The notes below the pieces were generated by a model that ran no database searches, had not been told where the DNA came from, and worked only from the letters and a program-made list of their open reading frames with translations. A stretch of 27,027 bases of DNA from an uncultured Muribaculaceae bacterium (GTDB taxonomy: Bacteria > Bacteroidota > Bacteroidia > Bacteroidales > Muribaculaceae). Below, in pieces: positions 7,330 to 16,283 of this stretch. A program made the position numbers and the translations under genes. The DNA lies in the NCBI GenBank assembly GCA_910578365.1, contig CAJTRC010000033.1, forward strand, positions 1 to 27,027, in the 5' to 3' direction. Each line of letters opens with the position of its first letter. Within the stretch, counting starts at the first letter, position 1.

Positions 7330-10300
7330 CTATTTTATAAACCTGTTGCTGTCGGCTATATAGCCGTCGCAGGCGGTGATATGGTCAATCAGCCGGGCGA
7401 AGGTGAGGTTGCGGCGCAGCAGGGCGGCATTGCCTGTGATTATCATGTGTTCGCGGGCCCGGGTGAGCGCTACATTGAGTTTGCGGTCAATGATTACACC
7501 GTCTTCCTCAAACACATGGCTGGTGAGGAACTGCAGTTGATAATATTTCCGGATTGTAAATCCGTAGATTATATATTTGCGCTGGCTGCCCTGATAGCGC
7601 TCTACGGTGTCAATGTTCAGACCGGCGGCATTGTCGATGCCCAACGCAGCCAGTTCGCCGCGGATGGCGGCAATTTGGTTGCGGTAGGGAACAATCACGC
7701 CTACCGTGTCGTCGGGGTCGAAGGTATTGCCCTCGCGGGCTATGATTTCCTTGAGCAGCAGGGCTATAAGGCGGGCTTCGGCATGGTTTACCTTGTCGGC
7801 TACGGTAGTAGCGGCATCGGGCTGCACGTCGAAAAACAGCATGCGGTGCGACGCTATCAGACAGCCGGGCGACATGTTCTCGCACCGGGGCAGCGAGGCG
7901 GTCTGGTGGGGCAGCGGTACCTCGGTGAGCAGTCCGTTGTAGAAATTCGATGCGGCAAAATCGGCAATGTCGTGGTGCATGCGTCCCTGGCGGTTGAGCA
8001 TACGGCATACATCCGGGTCGTGGCGGTATCGGCGTACAAGGCGCTCGAACAGCGACTGGCGGCAGTCGGTCAGGCCTATTTCATGCAGGCATTCTTCGGT
8101 CACGGCCGATTCGGCGGCAGTCTGCTGTACAATGGCAGGCAGCTGTTTGTGGTCGCCGATAAGCACGAATTTGCGTATGCAGTCGTGTCCGTTTACCGTG
8201 GCCGAGAGTATGCCCAACAGCTGAGGCTCGAGAATCTGCGACGCTTCGTCGATTACGCCAAGCGAGAACTGCTTGAGCAGAAACAGCGCACTGTTGGCGT
8301 TCATGGCGGTAGTGGTGGCGACGAACACACGGTGGCGCTTAATCTCACTGATAAGCCTGGCCGAGTTGGCACACTCTCCGACCTTGTTCTGCAGCAGGCA
8401 GGGGCGGGCGGCTTCGGCGCAACCGAGTGTGCTGCCGAGGCGTATGAACTCAATGCCGCTTTCGAGCAATTTGGTGCAGATTTCATCAACGGCGCGGTTG
8501 GTGTACGCCAGCAACAGTACATTGCTGTCGGGGCGTGTGAGTTCTTCTTGCACGGTGGTGAGCATGCCGTAGGAGGTCTTGCCTGTGCCCGGCGGTCCTA
8601 TAATCAGATACAGATCGCGGGCTGCGGCCACACGCATGGCAAGGTCGTTGAATGGGCCGTAGTCGCCGTTGAGCTGAACATCGGTGCTTACTTCCGGACG
8701 CCTGCGCAGCAGCAGCAGGTCGCGCCGGGCTACGGTGGCTTTAAGAAAAGAGTGCATGCCGCGGTAGAGCGAACTGTACGACGACTCGATGAAATCGTGC
8801 TCTATGGCCCAGAGGCAGCCGCGTCCGGCCTCGAAAGGCGCCGGGCCCGACTGGGGCGCGCGCAGCCTCAGACTGATGTCGCCGGCGGCAATATCCTCGA
8901 TGGTGCAGCGGAACACCATGTTGCGCCTGGCATCGGGCACTTCGCCGGCGGGGTAAGGGTAGAGAATCACAATGTCGCCGCGGCGGAAGTTGGCCATGTC
9001 ACAGGCTTCGTCGTCGGTGAAAGTCAGCCGCAGTGATTCGATTTTGCCTTTTTTCGGGAAATTGTAGTCCAGTACCAGACCGGTGTATATGTTTCCGGCA
9101 TCGAGTTTCTCTTCGAGCGAGTCGTGCCAGGTCGAGGCGAAACCGCTGCCCTCCTTCTGTTTGTTTCCGATTTTCGACAATATATGTTCGCGGGCCGTAA
9201 AGCGCATCAGGCGCATGAAATATTCGCGCTCCAGCCGGGAAGCGTTGCGAATGGGGTCGAGTATGGCGCAGAGCGCCGGACGGCTGTATCGAGTCCACAA
9301 GGTGCTTTCGCGCCCATTCGTGCAGAGGTCATCGGCACTTATGGTGGCCAGCAGCCCAAAGCCCTCATCGGCAAAACGCATGTCGTTGAACACAATGCCG
9401 TTGCGTACCTTCATGGCCTCTCTCAGCAACTTTGGCGCGAATCCCAGGCGCAGCAGACTGCGGCTGTATTTGGAGTACATCAGAAAGGCATGCAGCTCAT
9501 CGTTGTTCTCGCGATAGCGTTCTGCGAAATTATAGCGGATAATGGCCATATAAAGCAGCAGCTGCACGTAGTGAGGTTCGCGGTGGCGCGGAATTTCAAA
9601 GCCGTTGTAAGGAAAAGCGCCCTTGCCGGATTTCTGTTCGGCCAAAATTTTCATGTCGAGTTGCAGAAAGTCCATACGCCCTTGCAGACCAAGCATTTCG
9701 GAGAAGAAAGTAGGCTCTACCATAAGCCGGCTGCAATCGAAACTGCTCACCTCGCGGCGCATGCTTGTTAGCACAGCTTCACGGATATTGCCAATTTGTC
9801 GTCGGGCCTCGTGATGGAAGTCCCTGCCCGGAGGCGTGGCCGCCAGCTGCAAAGCATTATTGCGGAAAAAGCGCATGGCGCTGTCGGCGTATGAATCGCA
9901 CTCATTGTGTATTATTTCGTCGAGCAGCTGTCCGGCAAAATTACCAAGGTTGATGGCATCGCCTGTAGGAGCCGGACTCAGACGTTTGATAATGTTGATT
10001 AGCGGCGATGTGGTGTAAGTTTCGAAGCATGAAGCAATAGCCGACACATCGGTCAGCAGGTCCGGTTCATATATTATAAGCTCGGGATTGAGTACACCTG
10101 CCTCGTCGCGCCTTGGCCGGATGATATTCAGTTGAGAACCCGGTCGGAGCATAGGCCTGAGATAGCTGAAATCGGGCGAATCGCTATCTCCGTCGTGGCA
10201 GGCAAAGCGTATTTCGAGTAAATTTTCCGGAGCATCGGGCGACGAGCCGCGGATGCAGTCGTGGTGTATATCACATACTATCACCCGCAGGTATTCATTG

Positions 10301-10725
10301 GTAATGCGTCCACTGCTGCGAGGAGGCCTCGACTGAGGAAACACCAGTTTGATTTCCGCCGGAGTATCGCAGTCGAACACCAGAGCCACAAAGCGGGCCA
10401 GCGCCTCGAAATCGTAGTAAAAGAAACGGCGCATTTCGGCAGCGTCGAGCAGGCTCAACTTGGCAAAGCGGCTGCGGGCATCATTCACGGCCAGTCGCAG
10501 AGCCTTGTCGGCCGAAAATTTACGAAGCAGAAAATCGGTTTTGGCAAAAGGACCCGACAGCAGAATACTTGATTCGGCGGTTGCGTTGTCAATCAGCCTG
10601 TTGAACAGTTTGGCCATCATACGGTAGCCGTTACGTCGGTCGTTGTCGCGGTCCGACACCACAGCCCCGAGCTGGCTGAAAAAATCAGCAGAGTTCTCTT
10701 GTTGATAAAATGCGCTTGTCTGCAT
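7330..10725 (-). CDS. Dna2-like fused PD-(D/E)XK nuclease and SF1 helicase
   Basis: The 1131-residue protein joins a RecB/Cas4-like nuclease to a superfamily 1 helicase. The nuclease shows Asp352 (GRMD), Glu363-x-Lys365 (EQKSGKG) and the QLLLY motif near Gln388. The helicase has Walker A GPPGTGKTS with Lys716, LLAYTNRAVDEI, Walker B Asp826-Glu827 (VIDEAS), LIGDHKQLPA, VIVPYRNQ, the ERYQGSQ motif and VALTRAREHMIITG. This is the layout of Dna2 and related flap- or end-processing enzymes, so a role in replication or repair is likely, with defence possible. The four-cysteine iron-sulphur arrangement of eukaryotic Dna2 was not recognised. The start at 10725 is preferred over the ATG-extended frame from 10815 because the -7 element lies at 10734-10741. 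Confidence 0.88.
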   Translation of the reverse strand: MQTSAFYQQENSADFFSQLGAVVSDRDNDRRNGYRMMAKLFNRLIDNATAESSILLSGPFAKTDFLLRKFSADKALRLAVNDARSRFAKLSLLDAAEMRRFFYYDFEALARFVALVFDCDTPAEIKLVFPQSRPPRSSGRITNEYLRVIVCDIHHDCIRGSSPDAPENLLEIRFACHDGDSDSPDFSYLRPMLRPGSQLNIIRPRRDEAGVLNPELIIYEPDLLTDVSAIASCFETYTTSPLINIIKRLSPAPTGDAINLGNFAGQLLDEIIHNECDSYADSAMRFFRNNALQLAATPPGRDFHHEARRQIGNIREAVLTSMRREVSSFDCSRLMVEPTFFSEMLGLQGRMDFLQLDMKILAEQKSGKGAFPYNGFEIPRHREPHYVQLLLYMAIIRYNFAERYRENNDELHAFLMYSKYSRSLLRLGFAPKLLREAMKVRNGIVFNDMRFADEGFGLLATISADDLCTNGRESTLWTRYSRPALCAILDPIRNASRLEREYFMRLMRFTAREHILSKIGNKQKEGSGFASTWHDSLEEKLDAGNIYTGLVLDYNFPKKGKIESLRLTFTDDEACDMANFRRGDIVILYPYPAGEVPDARRNMVFRCTIEDIAAGDISLRLRAPQSGPAPFEAGRGCLWAIEHDFIESSYSSLYRGMHSFLKATVARRDLLLLRRRPEVSTDVQLNGDYGPFNDLAMRVAAARDLYLIIGPPGTGKTSYGMLTTVQEELTRPDSNVLLLAYTNRAVDEICTKLLESGIEFIRLGSTLGCAEAARPCLLQNKVGECANSARLISEIKRHRVFVATTTAMNANSALFLLKQFSLGVIDEASQILEPQLLGILSATVNGHDCIRKFVLIGDHKQLPAIVQQTAAESAVTEECLHEIGLTDCRQSLFERLVRRYRHDPDVCRMLNRQGRMHHDIADFAASNFYNGLLTEVPLPHQTASLPRCENMSPGCLIASHRMLFFDVQPDAATTVADKVNHAEARLIALLLKEIIAREGNTFDPDDTVGVIVPYRNQIAAIRGELAALGIDNAAGLNIDTVERYQGSQRKYIIYGFTIRKYYQLQFLTSHVFEEDGVIIDRKLNVALTRAREHMIITGNAALLRRNLTFARLIDHITACDGYIADSNRFIK

Positions 10726-10733
10726 AGTTGCTG

Positions 10734-10741
10734 CAAAATTA
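10734..10741 (-). promoter_or_regulatory. Bacteroidetes -7 element for the nuclease-helicase gene
   Basis: TAATTTTG on the minus strand matches TAnnTTTG and ends 8 bases before the ATG at 10725. Transcription would begin within a few bases of that ATG, so the message would be almost leaderless. The element lies inside the longer reading frame, which argues against the start at 10815. Confidence 0.5.
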
Positions 10742-10918
10742 CAAAAAAACGGCCGTGGAGCAAAATAACAGGCAACCATAATTGTATAATGTTGAAAATC
10801 AGTAATAAATTTCACTGCGAAGAGTGCCGTAAGAAACCAAATGAGGTGATTGCAATTGCCAACCGAAAGAGCGGCGAGCTTTGTATGAGGAGGGCTCAGC
10901 CCGAACAGCTCCGACCAA

Positions 10919-11104
10919 ATGGCACTTCGGATTTATTCCGACGGACATGCGTTGGTGCTGAGTTCAGGCGAGGCAGTGGATGTGGTAATCACAGATGCTG
11001 CCGGTAGAATTCTTTTTGCCAAAGATGGCTTCTGCGGCAGATATGAACTCGGTCTGGATAAAGGTGTGTATATAGTGAACCGTACGAAAGTGATGCTTCG
11101 TTGA
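10919..11104 (+). pseudogene. Small ORF resembling the C-terminal end of a secreted surface protein
   Basis: The 61-residue frame reads like the final beta-sandwich found at the end of many Bacteroidetes secreted proteins: DVVITDAAGRILFAKDG, then YELGLDKGVYIVN and KVMLR. It has no signal peptide. The frame is open only from a TGA at 10886-10888, and the bases above it show no matching protein. It is therefore best read as the remaining 3' end of a larger gene lost by deletion, although a genuine small gene cannot be excluded. It ends four bases before a strong hairpin terminator, as a real 3' end would. Confidence 0.45.
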
Positions 11105-11107
11105 TAC

Positions 11108-11159
11108 GTAATAATTAAAGATGGGGTTGCAATTAAGCAACCCCATCTTTAATTATTAC
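11108..11159. terminator. Perfect 23-bp hairpin, likely bidirectional terminator
   Basis: A 23-base arm (11108-11130) and its exact reverse complement (11137-11159) enclose the loop AATTAA. The core is GATGGGGTTGC and the outer part is AT-rich, so each strand has A- and T-rich flanks as in an intrinsic terminator that works both ways. It lies between the plus-strand fragment ending at 11104 and the minus-strand barrel gene ending at 11171. Confidence 0.85.
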
Positions 11160-11170
11160 AGCTCTCAGGT

Positions 11171-11716
11171 TCAGAAGTTGTAGTAGAAACCGATATTGAG
11201 GTTTAGAGTGCTGAAATTCAGACCCCAGTGCGAGGTGAGGCCGGCTGCTTTGCCGGCATCGTTGGCGCCCCAGTAGCCGAGTTCGCCTATGTGGGCCACA
11301 ATTGAGAATTTGTCGGTGGGGTTAATGGATATGCCTGGCTTGAATCCGATGCCGAACGCAAACAGGGTGTCGCTGCTGATTTTGCGGTACTTGGTGGCGC
11401 CGAAACTCATGTCGACACCGCCGTCAACAAAGAGGCTTATGAGTTTGTTGTCGGTTCGGAACCAGGTATAGCGGGCGTAGGGGTTTATTACGCCTATGTT
11501 GGAGCTTATGCCGTCGTTGTACATGTGCTGGTAGCCGAAGGCTGCACCTACAGCCCATGTTTTGTTGAGATTGCATCCTATTTCGGGCAGGATTGAAAAC
11601 TCAGTCTGGTTCTCGCTCATATCGCGGTTCAGTCCGAAACTGCCTCCGATGTAAAGCTGTGCAGAAGCGCTGATGGCGGCAATAAGCATGATTGCCAGTG
11701 TAGCTAATTTCTTCAT
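11171..11716 (-). CDS. Small outer membrane beta-barrel protein
   Basis: The 181-residue product has a clear signal peptide (MKKLATLAIMLIAAISASAQ). Alternating hydrophobic and polar strands follow, rich in Gly, Tyr and Phe (LYIGGSFGLNRD, WAVGAAFGYQHM, NPYARYTWFRTD, LNLNIGFYYNF), and it ends in Phe as outer membrane barrels usually do. The size suits an eight-stranded barrel of the OmpX/porin-like class. The function is unknown. It has its own -7 element and stands alone. Confidence 0.82.
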   Translation of the reverse strand: MKKLATLAIMLIAAISASAQLYIGGSFGLNRDMSENQTEFSILPEIGCNLNKTWAVGAAFGYQHMYNDGISSNIGVINPYARYTWFRTDNKLISLFVDGGVDMSFGATKYRKISSDTLFAFGIGFKPGISINPTDKFSIVAHIGELGYWGANDAGKAAGLTSHWGLNFSTLNLNIGFYYNF

Positions 11717-11754
11717 GTTAACGAAATTTTGTGAATTTTTAGTTAATTACGTCA

Positions 11755-11762
11755 CAAAATTA
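11755..11762 (-). promoter_or_regulatory. Bacteroidetes -7 element for the small barrel gene
   Basis: TAATTTTG on the minus strand, 38 bases before the ATG at 11716, matches TAnnTTTG. It gives a leader of about 30 bases. Confidence 0.5.
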
Positions 11763-11855
11763 GCTTAATATTCGATTGCTGCCAAATTTTGGGGTATGTT
11801 CTGGTACTTTTGGAGCAGTTTTTTTGCGTTTTCCGACAATTGGCTGTGGCCGGAA

Positions 11856-13865
11856 TCAGAACGTTACGGCTATGTAGCCGCGAAGACTGAATGGGGTGCC
11901 GGGGGTGAAGCATATTTCGGTAACCGGTTCGGTGTCGCCCGGAATCATTGTTTCGGTTTCGAACTGGGCCTCTTTCCACTTGGTGTCGAAGAGGTTGTCG
12001 ATGGCCATACCGAATGTGAATTTCTTCCAGGTGTATGCGGCGGTGAGGTCGACGATGCAGTATCCGTCGGCGGTGAGCGAGTAGTCTTCGTTGGCCGGAC
12101 GGTTGCTTAGCCAGCGTGTTTTGGCGCTGGCGGCAAAGCCGTTGTGGTTCCATGTAAGGGCTGCCACAAGGGTGTTGACCGGGGCGAGGGGCACGTAGTT
12201 TTGGCCTTTGGGGTCGTCGATGCTGCGGGCGTGCGAGTAGGTGTAGTCGCACTGGAAGTAGAAGTCTTTGAGGAATTCGTATCGTACGCCAAGGTCAAGG
12301 CCAAGGCGGCGGGTGCGTCCGCCCGGTTCAACCACGGCTTCGTCGCCCACATACACCATTTCCTGGTTGGAGTGCAGAAACCAGCCCATGGCTGCGAATG
12401 TAAGGCCTTTGAGGGGTTTCCATTTGAAGCCGAAGTCCACGCCCCAGCTCGACGGCAGGGTGGGGCGGTCTTTTTCTATTACCACCACGCGGGCGTCGTT
12501 GCTGTGGAAGCCTTTGCCGGCTTTGAGCAGTAGCCGGAAGTTGCGGGTGGCGTCCCAGGTGATGTTGAGTTTCGGCGATACAGTTGCCTGTGAGTTGTGA
12601 GGGTTGGTGTATTCTTGGGCTGTTTTGTCGATGTAGTCCATCTTGAACCAGTCGACGCGTACTCCGGGGTTTACCATCACGGGGCCGAAATTCATTTCGG
12701 CTCCGGCGTATGCCCAGAGCGACGATTCGCCTACGTCGCCCAGCGAGTAGGTGCCGATTTTGTTGCGGTCGACGGTATGATATAGCCACAGGTCTTTCAC
12801 TTGGTCGTAGCGGAATCCTGCGCCTGCGGTTGCTTTCCAGAAGTTGTTGCCTACGTTGAATGTGTGGGTGTACTCCGAGTTTCCGCCGCCGAGCCATCGG
12901 CGTTCGTGCTGATTGATTTCGTCGCCGTTGACGGGGTCGTGCAGAAAGAAGGTGAAGTTGCTGAATAGGTTGAAGGTGTAGTACGAGGCGTATAGGCTGG
13001 TGTTGAATGTGCCGTGTCCGTCGGCTACGTGCAGATGGTGCAGAGCCTGCACACTGGTGCGGGAGGTGCTGCCGCCTTCGCTGGGGTCGAGCGAGCCGAA
13101 CCATCCTATCATACCCTTGTCGACGGCGCGGTCGGGAATCTGGCCCGATGCGTTCCAGCTGCTGTTGAAGTGCGAGGCAATCAGCGAGAATTTGGCGTTT
13201 TCGCTCCACTTGGTGTATTTGGCCATGCCGTTGAAGCGCTTGAAATTCTGGTCTGCGTCGAAGAATCCGTCGTCGGTAAGAAACGATGAAGTCACGTAAA
13301 GGCTTTGTGTAGGGTCGTCGATAAGCGATGCTGTGGCACGGTAGCGCTGGTAGTTGTGCATGCCTATTTCGATAGCGGCTCCGGTACGCATGCGGTCGGC
13401 GGTTTTGAATTCGACATATCCGGCGTTTGCGAGGTCGCCTTTGGACACGTTGTATGGGCCTTTGTCGAAGTCTACTTCTTCTATGACCTCCGGCATCAGG
13501 AAGTGCAGGTCGGCATAGCCCTGGCCGTGGGCATGGCTGACCATGTTGACTGGCATGCCGTCGACGGCAATGTTGATGTCGGTGCCGTGGTCAAGGTCGA
13601 AGCCGCGCAGAAACAGTTGTTCGGCTTTGCCTCCGCCGGCGTGCTGGGCTATAAACAGGCCTGGCACGATGCGCAGCACTTCCTGCGATGATTTTACGGG
13701 ATTGACCTTTAGATCGAGATTTACAGCTTCGTTGAGGTGCTGCACTTTTGGTGCGACGGTAACGAATTCCGGCAAAGTAAAGGTAGTGTCGGCAAGATTG
13801 GCCGGCTCGTGTGCCAGGGCGGTTGCTGTGACTGCAAGCGACAGCAGGGTAGCGGATTTTCTCAT
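11856..13865 (-). CDS. TonB-dependent receptor without a SusD partner
   Basis: The 669-residue outer membrane protein has a signal peptide (MRKSATLLSLAVTATALA), a plug domain at about residues 45-160 (EVLRIVPGLFIAQHAGGGKAEQLFLRGFDLDHGTD, then EEVDFDKGPYNVSKGDLANAGYVEFKT) and a long barrel ending in RGYIAVTF. It lacks the N-terminal carboxypeptidase-like domain of SusC. Size and form fit receptors for metal chelates, cofactors or small molecules. The plug holds a His-rich stretch (SHAHGQGYADLHF) that could touch a metal, though this is inference. No SusD, TonB or lipoprotein gene lies next to it, and no consensus promoter was found upstream, so its regulation is unclear. Confidence 0.9.
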   Translation of the reverse strand: MRKSATLLSLAVTATALAHEPANLADTTFTLPEFVTVAPKVQHLNEAVNLDLKVNPVKSSQEVLRIVPGLFIAQHAGGGKAEQLFLRGFDLDHGTDINIAVDGMPVNMVSHAHGQGYADLHFLMPEVIEEVDFDKGPYNVSKGDLANAGYVEFKTADRMRTGAAIEIGMHNYQRYRATASLIDDPTQSLYVTSSFLTDDGFFDADQNFKRFNGMAKYTKWSENAKFSLIASHFNSSWNASGQIPDRAVDKGMIGWFGSLDPSEGGSTSRTSVQALHHLHVADGHGTFNTSLYASYYTFNLFSNFTFFLHDPVNGDEINQHERRWLGGGNSEYTHTFNVGNNFWKATAGAGFRYDQVKDLWLYHTVDRNKIGTYSLGDVGESSLWAYAGAEMNFGPVMVNPGVRVDWFKMDYIDKTAQEYTNPHNSQATVSPKLNITWDATRNFRLLLKAGKGFHSNDARVVVIEKDRPTLPSSWGVDFGFKWKPLKGLTFAAMGWFLHSNQEMVYVGDEAVVEPGGRTRRLGLDLGVRYEFLKDFYFQCDYTYSHARSIDDPKGQNYVPLAPVNTLVAALTWNHNGFAASAKTRWLSNRPANEDYSLTADGYCIVDLTAAYTWKKFTFGMAIDNLFDTKWKEAQFETETMIPGDTEPVTEICFTPGTPFSLRGYIAVTF

Positions 13866-14015
13866 GTCGAGTAGTAAAGCAATTGAAACTAAGTTTAACT
13901 ACATTTACAACATCGAAAGATTCAGAAAGTTCCCGCCGCCATGCTGTAATGTCACTGCTTTATTATACTCCGTTCACCCCAAAATATGTGTTAACGGTTG
14001 GCCGTGACGACGGTA

Positions 14016-15173
14016 TCACCTGTGCCTGCTCTTGAGAAAGCGGTTTGCGAGCCATGTGCGCACAGGCATATCGTAGAGGCGTTCGCAGGCGTATGCCACG
14101 CCAAGGGTCAGCAGGAACACTGCCACTCCATTGAAGATGTGTACCGACTGAGGCATGTCGGGGTGCTTGTAGGTCCAGTCGAAGAGTATGTAGATGAGTG
14201 GATAGTGGGTAATGTACAGCGGATAGGATATACGGCCCAGACTCTGGCAGAGCGAGGTGGTGCGCCGACCCATGTCGTTGCTGCCGGCTCCTATCATCAG
14301 GACTGCCGGAAATACCAGAAGCACGCACAGCAGTTCGTACAGGCCGTTCGACCAGTGGTAGTCGGAAAGACCCACACGCGGCATCAGCATCACGGCGGCT
14401 ATAATCAGCGAACTCAGCAGGAAGGCTCCGCGTACTTTTATGCGCAGGCCAAGGCGGTACACAAGCAGGCCGGCAAAGAACGGGTACAGCAGGCGGGTGA
14501 AGCCTACATAGAGCTGTGTGGGCGCAAGCGACCAGCCGCCGATAATGGTAAAGCGTTCGGCACTGCGTCCGGCCAGGATACCGAATGTGTCGATATTGAG
14601 TGTTATATCAACCGACAGGCAGGCGGCAAGGGCCACGAACACTCCCAGCAGCCACAGCGGAAAACGACGTATGAACAGGGCATACAGCAGGTTGGCTATG
14701 TACTCGAATGCAAGCGACCACTGCGGACCGTTGAGCGTGTAGCCTTCGCTCCAGCCACGGATGTCGAGAGCCTTGGTGGTGGGTATCATCAGGCAGGCGA
14801 GCAGCCATATCAGCAACAGGGTGCCTACTGTGGTAGACTCGATTTGTGCCAGCCCGAAGTAGTAGGCCAGCATGCCCAGTGTGGCGCCCATGAGCAACAT
14901 GGGCTGCAGGCGGATAAGACGGCGTTTTACAAAGGCTTTGAAGCTGAGCCCGTGGCCCCAGCGGTCGTCGTAGGCATAGCCAAGTACAAAGCCAGATAGC
15001 GCGAAAAAGAAGTCAACCGCCAGGTAACCGTGGTTGATAATCTGCAGGGCCGGACCACCGGAGTGGATTTCGAAAATATGAAAGGCTACTACAATGAGGG
15101 CTGCGATACCGCGCAGGCCGTCGAGAATTTCAAAGCGAGGTTTGGTCGATAATGATGGTTTAAGGTCGGTCAT
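14016..15173 (-). CDS. Acyltransferase 3 family membrane O-acyltransferase
   Basis: The 385-residue protein has about ten membrane segments and the family marks of PF01757: LDGLRGIAALIVVAFHIFE with His32 in the first helix, GYLAVDFFFALSGFVLGYAY, and the basic loop FVKRRLIRLQP. Such enzymes move acetyl or similar groups onto sugars of surface polysaccharides or other exported molecules. The target is unknown. A link to the polysaccharide locus 6 kb to the right is possible but unsupported. The gene starts 28 bases after the Na+/Ca2+ exchanger stop and has no -7 element of its own, so the two form one operon. Confidence 0.9.
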   Translation of the reverse strand: MTDLKPSLSTKPRFEILDGLRGIAALIVVAFHIFEIHSGGPALQIINHGYLAVDFFFALSGFVLGYAYDDRWGHGLSFKAFVKRRLIRLQPMLLMGATLGMLAYYFGLAQIESTTVGTLLLIWLLACLMIPTTKALDIRGWSEGYTLNGPQWSLAFEYIANLLYALFIRRFPLWLLGVFVALAACLSVDITLNIDTFGILAGRSAERFTIIGGWSLAPTQLYVGFTRLLYPFFAGLLVYRLGLRIKVRGAFLLSSLIIAAVMLMPRVGLSDYHWSNGLYELLCVLLVFPAVLMIGAGSNDMGRRTTSLCQSLGRISYPLYITHYPLIYILFDWTYKHPDMPQSVHIFNGVAVFLLTLGVAYACERLYDMPVRTWLANRFLKSRHR

Positions 15174-15201
15174 AATTACATTTATATCGTAATCTTGTAT
15201 A

Positions 15202-16179
15202 TTATAATCGTATCAGCAGTATCGCCACATAGGCAATATATATTGAGGTGAGCAGGGCTCCCTCGATGCGGGTGATTGTACGCTCCTTGAAAAGCCAGCC
15301 AAAGAGGTAGAAGAGTATCGAGGCGGTAAGCAGTGTCAGCAGGTCGAAATTACCTATGGAGTCGAAAGGCAGCGGTTTTATGGTAGCCGATACGCCCAGT
15401 ACCATGAGTACATTGAATATATTGCTGCCTATTACATTGCCGACTGCCAGTCCGGCGCGCCCTTTGGTAGCAGCCACTACCGATGTGGCCAGTTCGGGCA
15501 GTGATGTGCCCACAGCCACAATGGTGAGGCCTATCACGGCCTCGCTCACTCCCAGTCCGGCGGCAATGCCCGATGCGCCGTCGACGAAGCGGTCACCGCC
15601 CCATACCAGGGCCGCAAGACCAAGCACCACGTAAATGGCCGATTTCCACATCGGCATCGGCGCGGACTCTGTTCGAGCTTCGGCCGGGGCGGCCGGGCTG
15701 AGGTCGGGTTGCTTGGCGCTGGCGAAAGTGTAGCGCATGAAAAGCAGGAAGAATATCAACAGGAATATACCCGACACGCGCGATACCTCATTGACTCCTC
15801 CGCCATCGATACTGCCGCTGTTGCCCAACACAAGCAGCACTGCCGACGACAGAATCACCATAGGAATCTCGAGCGACATCACGCTGCGTGTAACAGTGAT
15901 GGGGCGTACCATGGCCGTGACGCCGATAATTACAAGTATGTTCATGATGTTGCTGCCCACCACGTTGCCTATGGCCAGCTGGGAGTTGCCGTTGATGGCT
16001 GACACAACCGATATTACCAGTTCCGGGGTCGAGGTGCCGAACGCCACCACGGTAAGACCGACAACCAGTTCGCTTATGCCCATGCGCTTGGCAATTGCCG
16101 ATGCGCCGTCGGTGAGCGCGTTGGCACCGGCAAGTATAAGTACAAGACCCGCTACGAGCCATACTATGTCCATTATCAT
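15202..16179 (-). CDS. Calcium/sodium antiporter (CaCA family, YrbG-like)
   Basis: The 325-residue inner membrane protein has two inverted halves, each with an alpha-repeat: GTSTPELVISVVSA...GNVVGSNIMN and GTSLPELATSVVAA...GNVIGSNIFN. The acidic and Asn/Ser residues in these repeats bind cations in the family. It should export Ca2+ in exchange for Na+ or H+. Between the halves lies a short charged cytosolic loop (KQPDLSPAAPAEARTESA). Length and layout are normal for bacterial members. Two ATGs (16179 and 16173) are possible starts. It is the first gene of an operon with the acyltransferase and diverges from the aldo/keto reductase. Confidence 0.92.
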   Translation of the reverse strand: MIMDIVWLVAGLVLILAGANALTDGASAIAKRMGISELVVGLTVVAFGTSTPELVISVVSAINGNSQLAIGNVVGSNIMNILVIIGVTAMVRPITVTRSVMSLEIPMVILSSAVLLVLGNSGSIDGGGVNEVSRVSGIFLLIFFLLFMRYTFASAKQPDLSPAAPAEARTESAPMPMWKSAIYVVLGLAALVWGGDRFVDGASGIAAGLGVSEAVIGLTIVAVGTSLPELATSVVAATKGRAGLAVGNVIGSNIFNVLMVLGVSATIKPLPFDSIGNFDLLTLLTASILFYLFGWLFKERTITRIEGALLTSIYIAYVAILLIRL

Positions 16180-16246
16180 AACTGCGATGAATTTGATTTT
16201 TTACATCTTTAACGCAACGTATGGCCCTTTTGTTGTGTTTCATATG

Positions 16247-16254
16247 TACCTTTG
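16247..16254 (+). promoter_or_regulatory. Bacteroidetes -7 element for the aldo/keto reductase operon
   Basis: TACCTTTG matches TAnnTTTG, 29 bases before the ATG at 16284. The nearest upstream TTTG (16229-16232) is closer than the usual spacing. Confidence 0.5.
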
Positions 16255-16283
16255 TAAATTACTAATCACAAATTCACTGCACT

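Noticed and set aside
7381..9036. 551-residue open frame on the plus strand inside the helicase region
   Set aside because: It is antisense to the nuclease-helicase, whose motifs are all intact; the frame is open only because of GC-rich codon use and shows no family pattern.
10699..11007. 102-residue open frame overlapping the helicase start
   Set aside because: It overlaps the coding start and promoter of the helicase and has no recognisable composition or motif; the 61-residue frame that follows is more protein-like.
13998..14999. 333-residue open frame opposite the acyltransferase gene
   Set aside because: It is rich in His, Gln and Gly without domains or membrane segments, a mirror effect of the true minus-strand gene.
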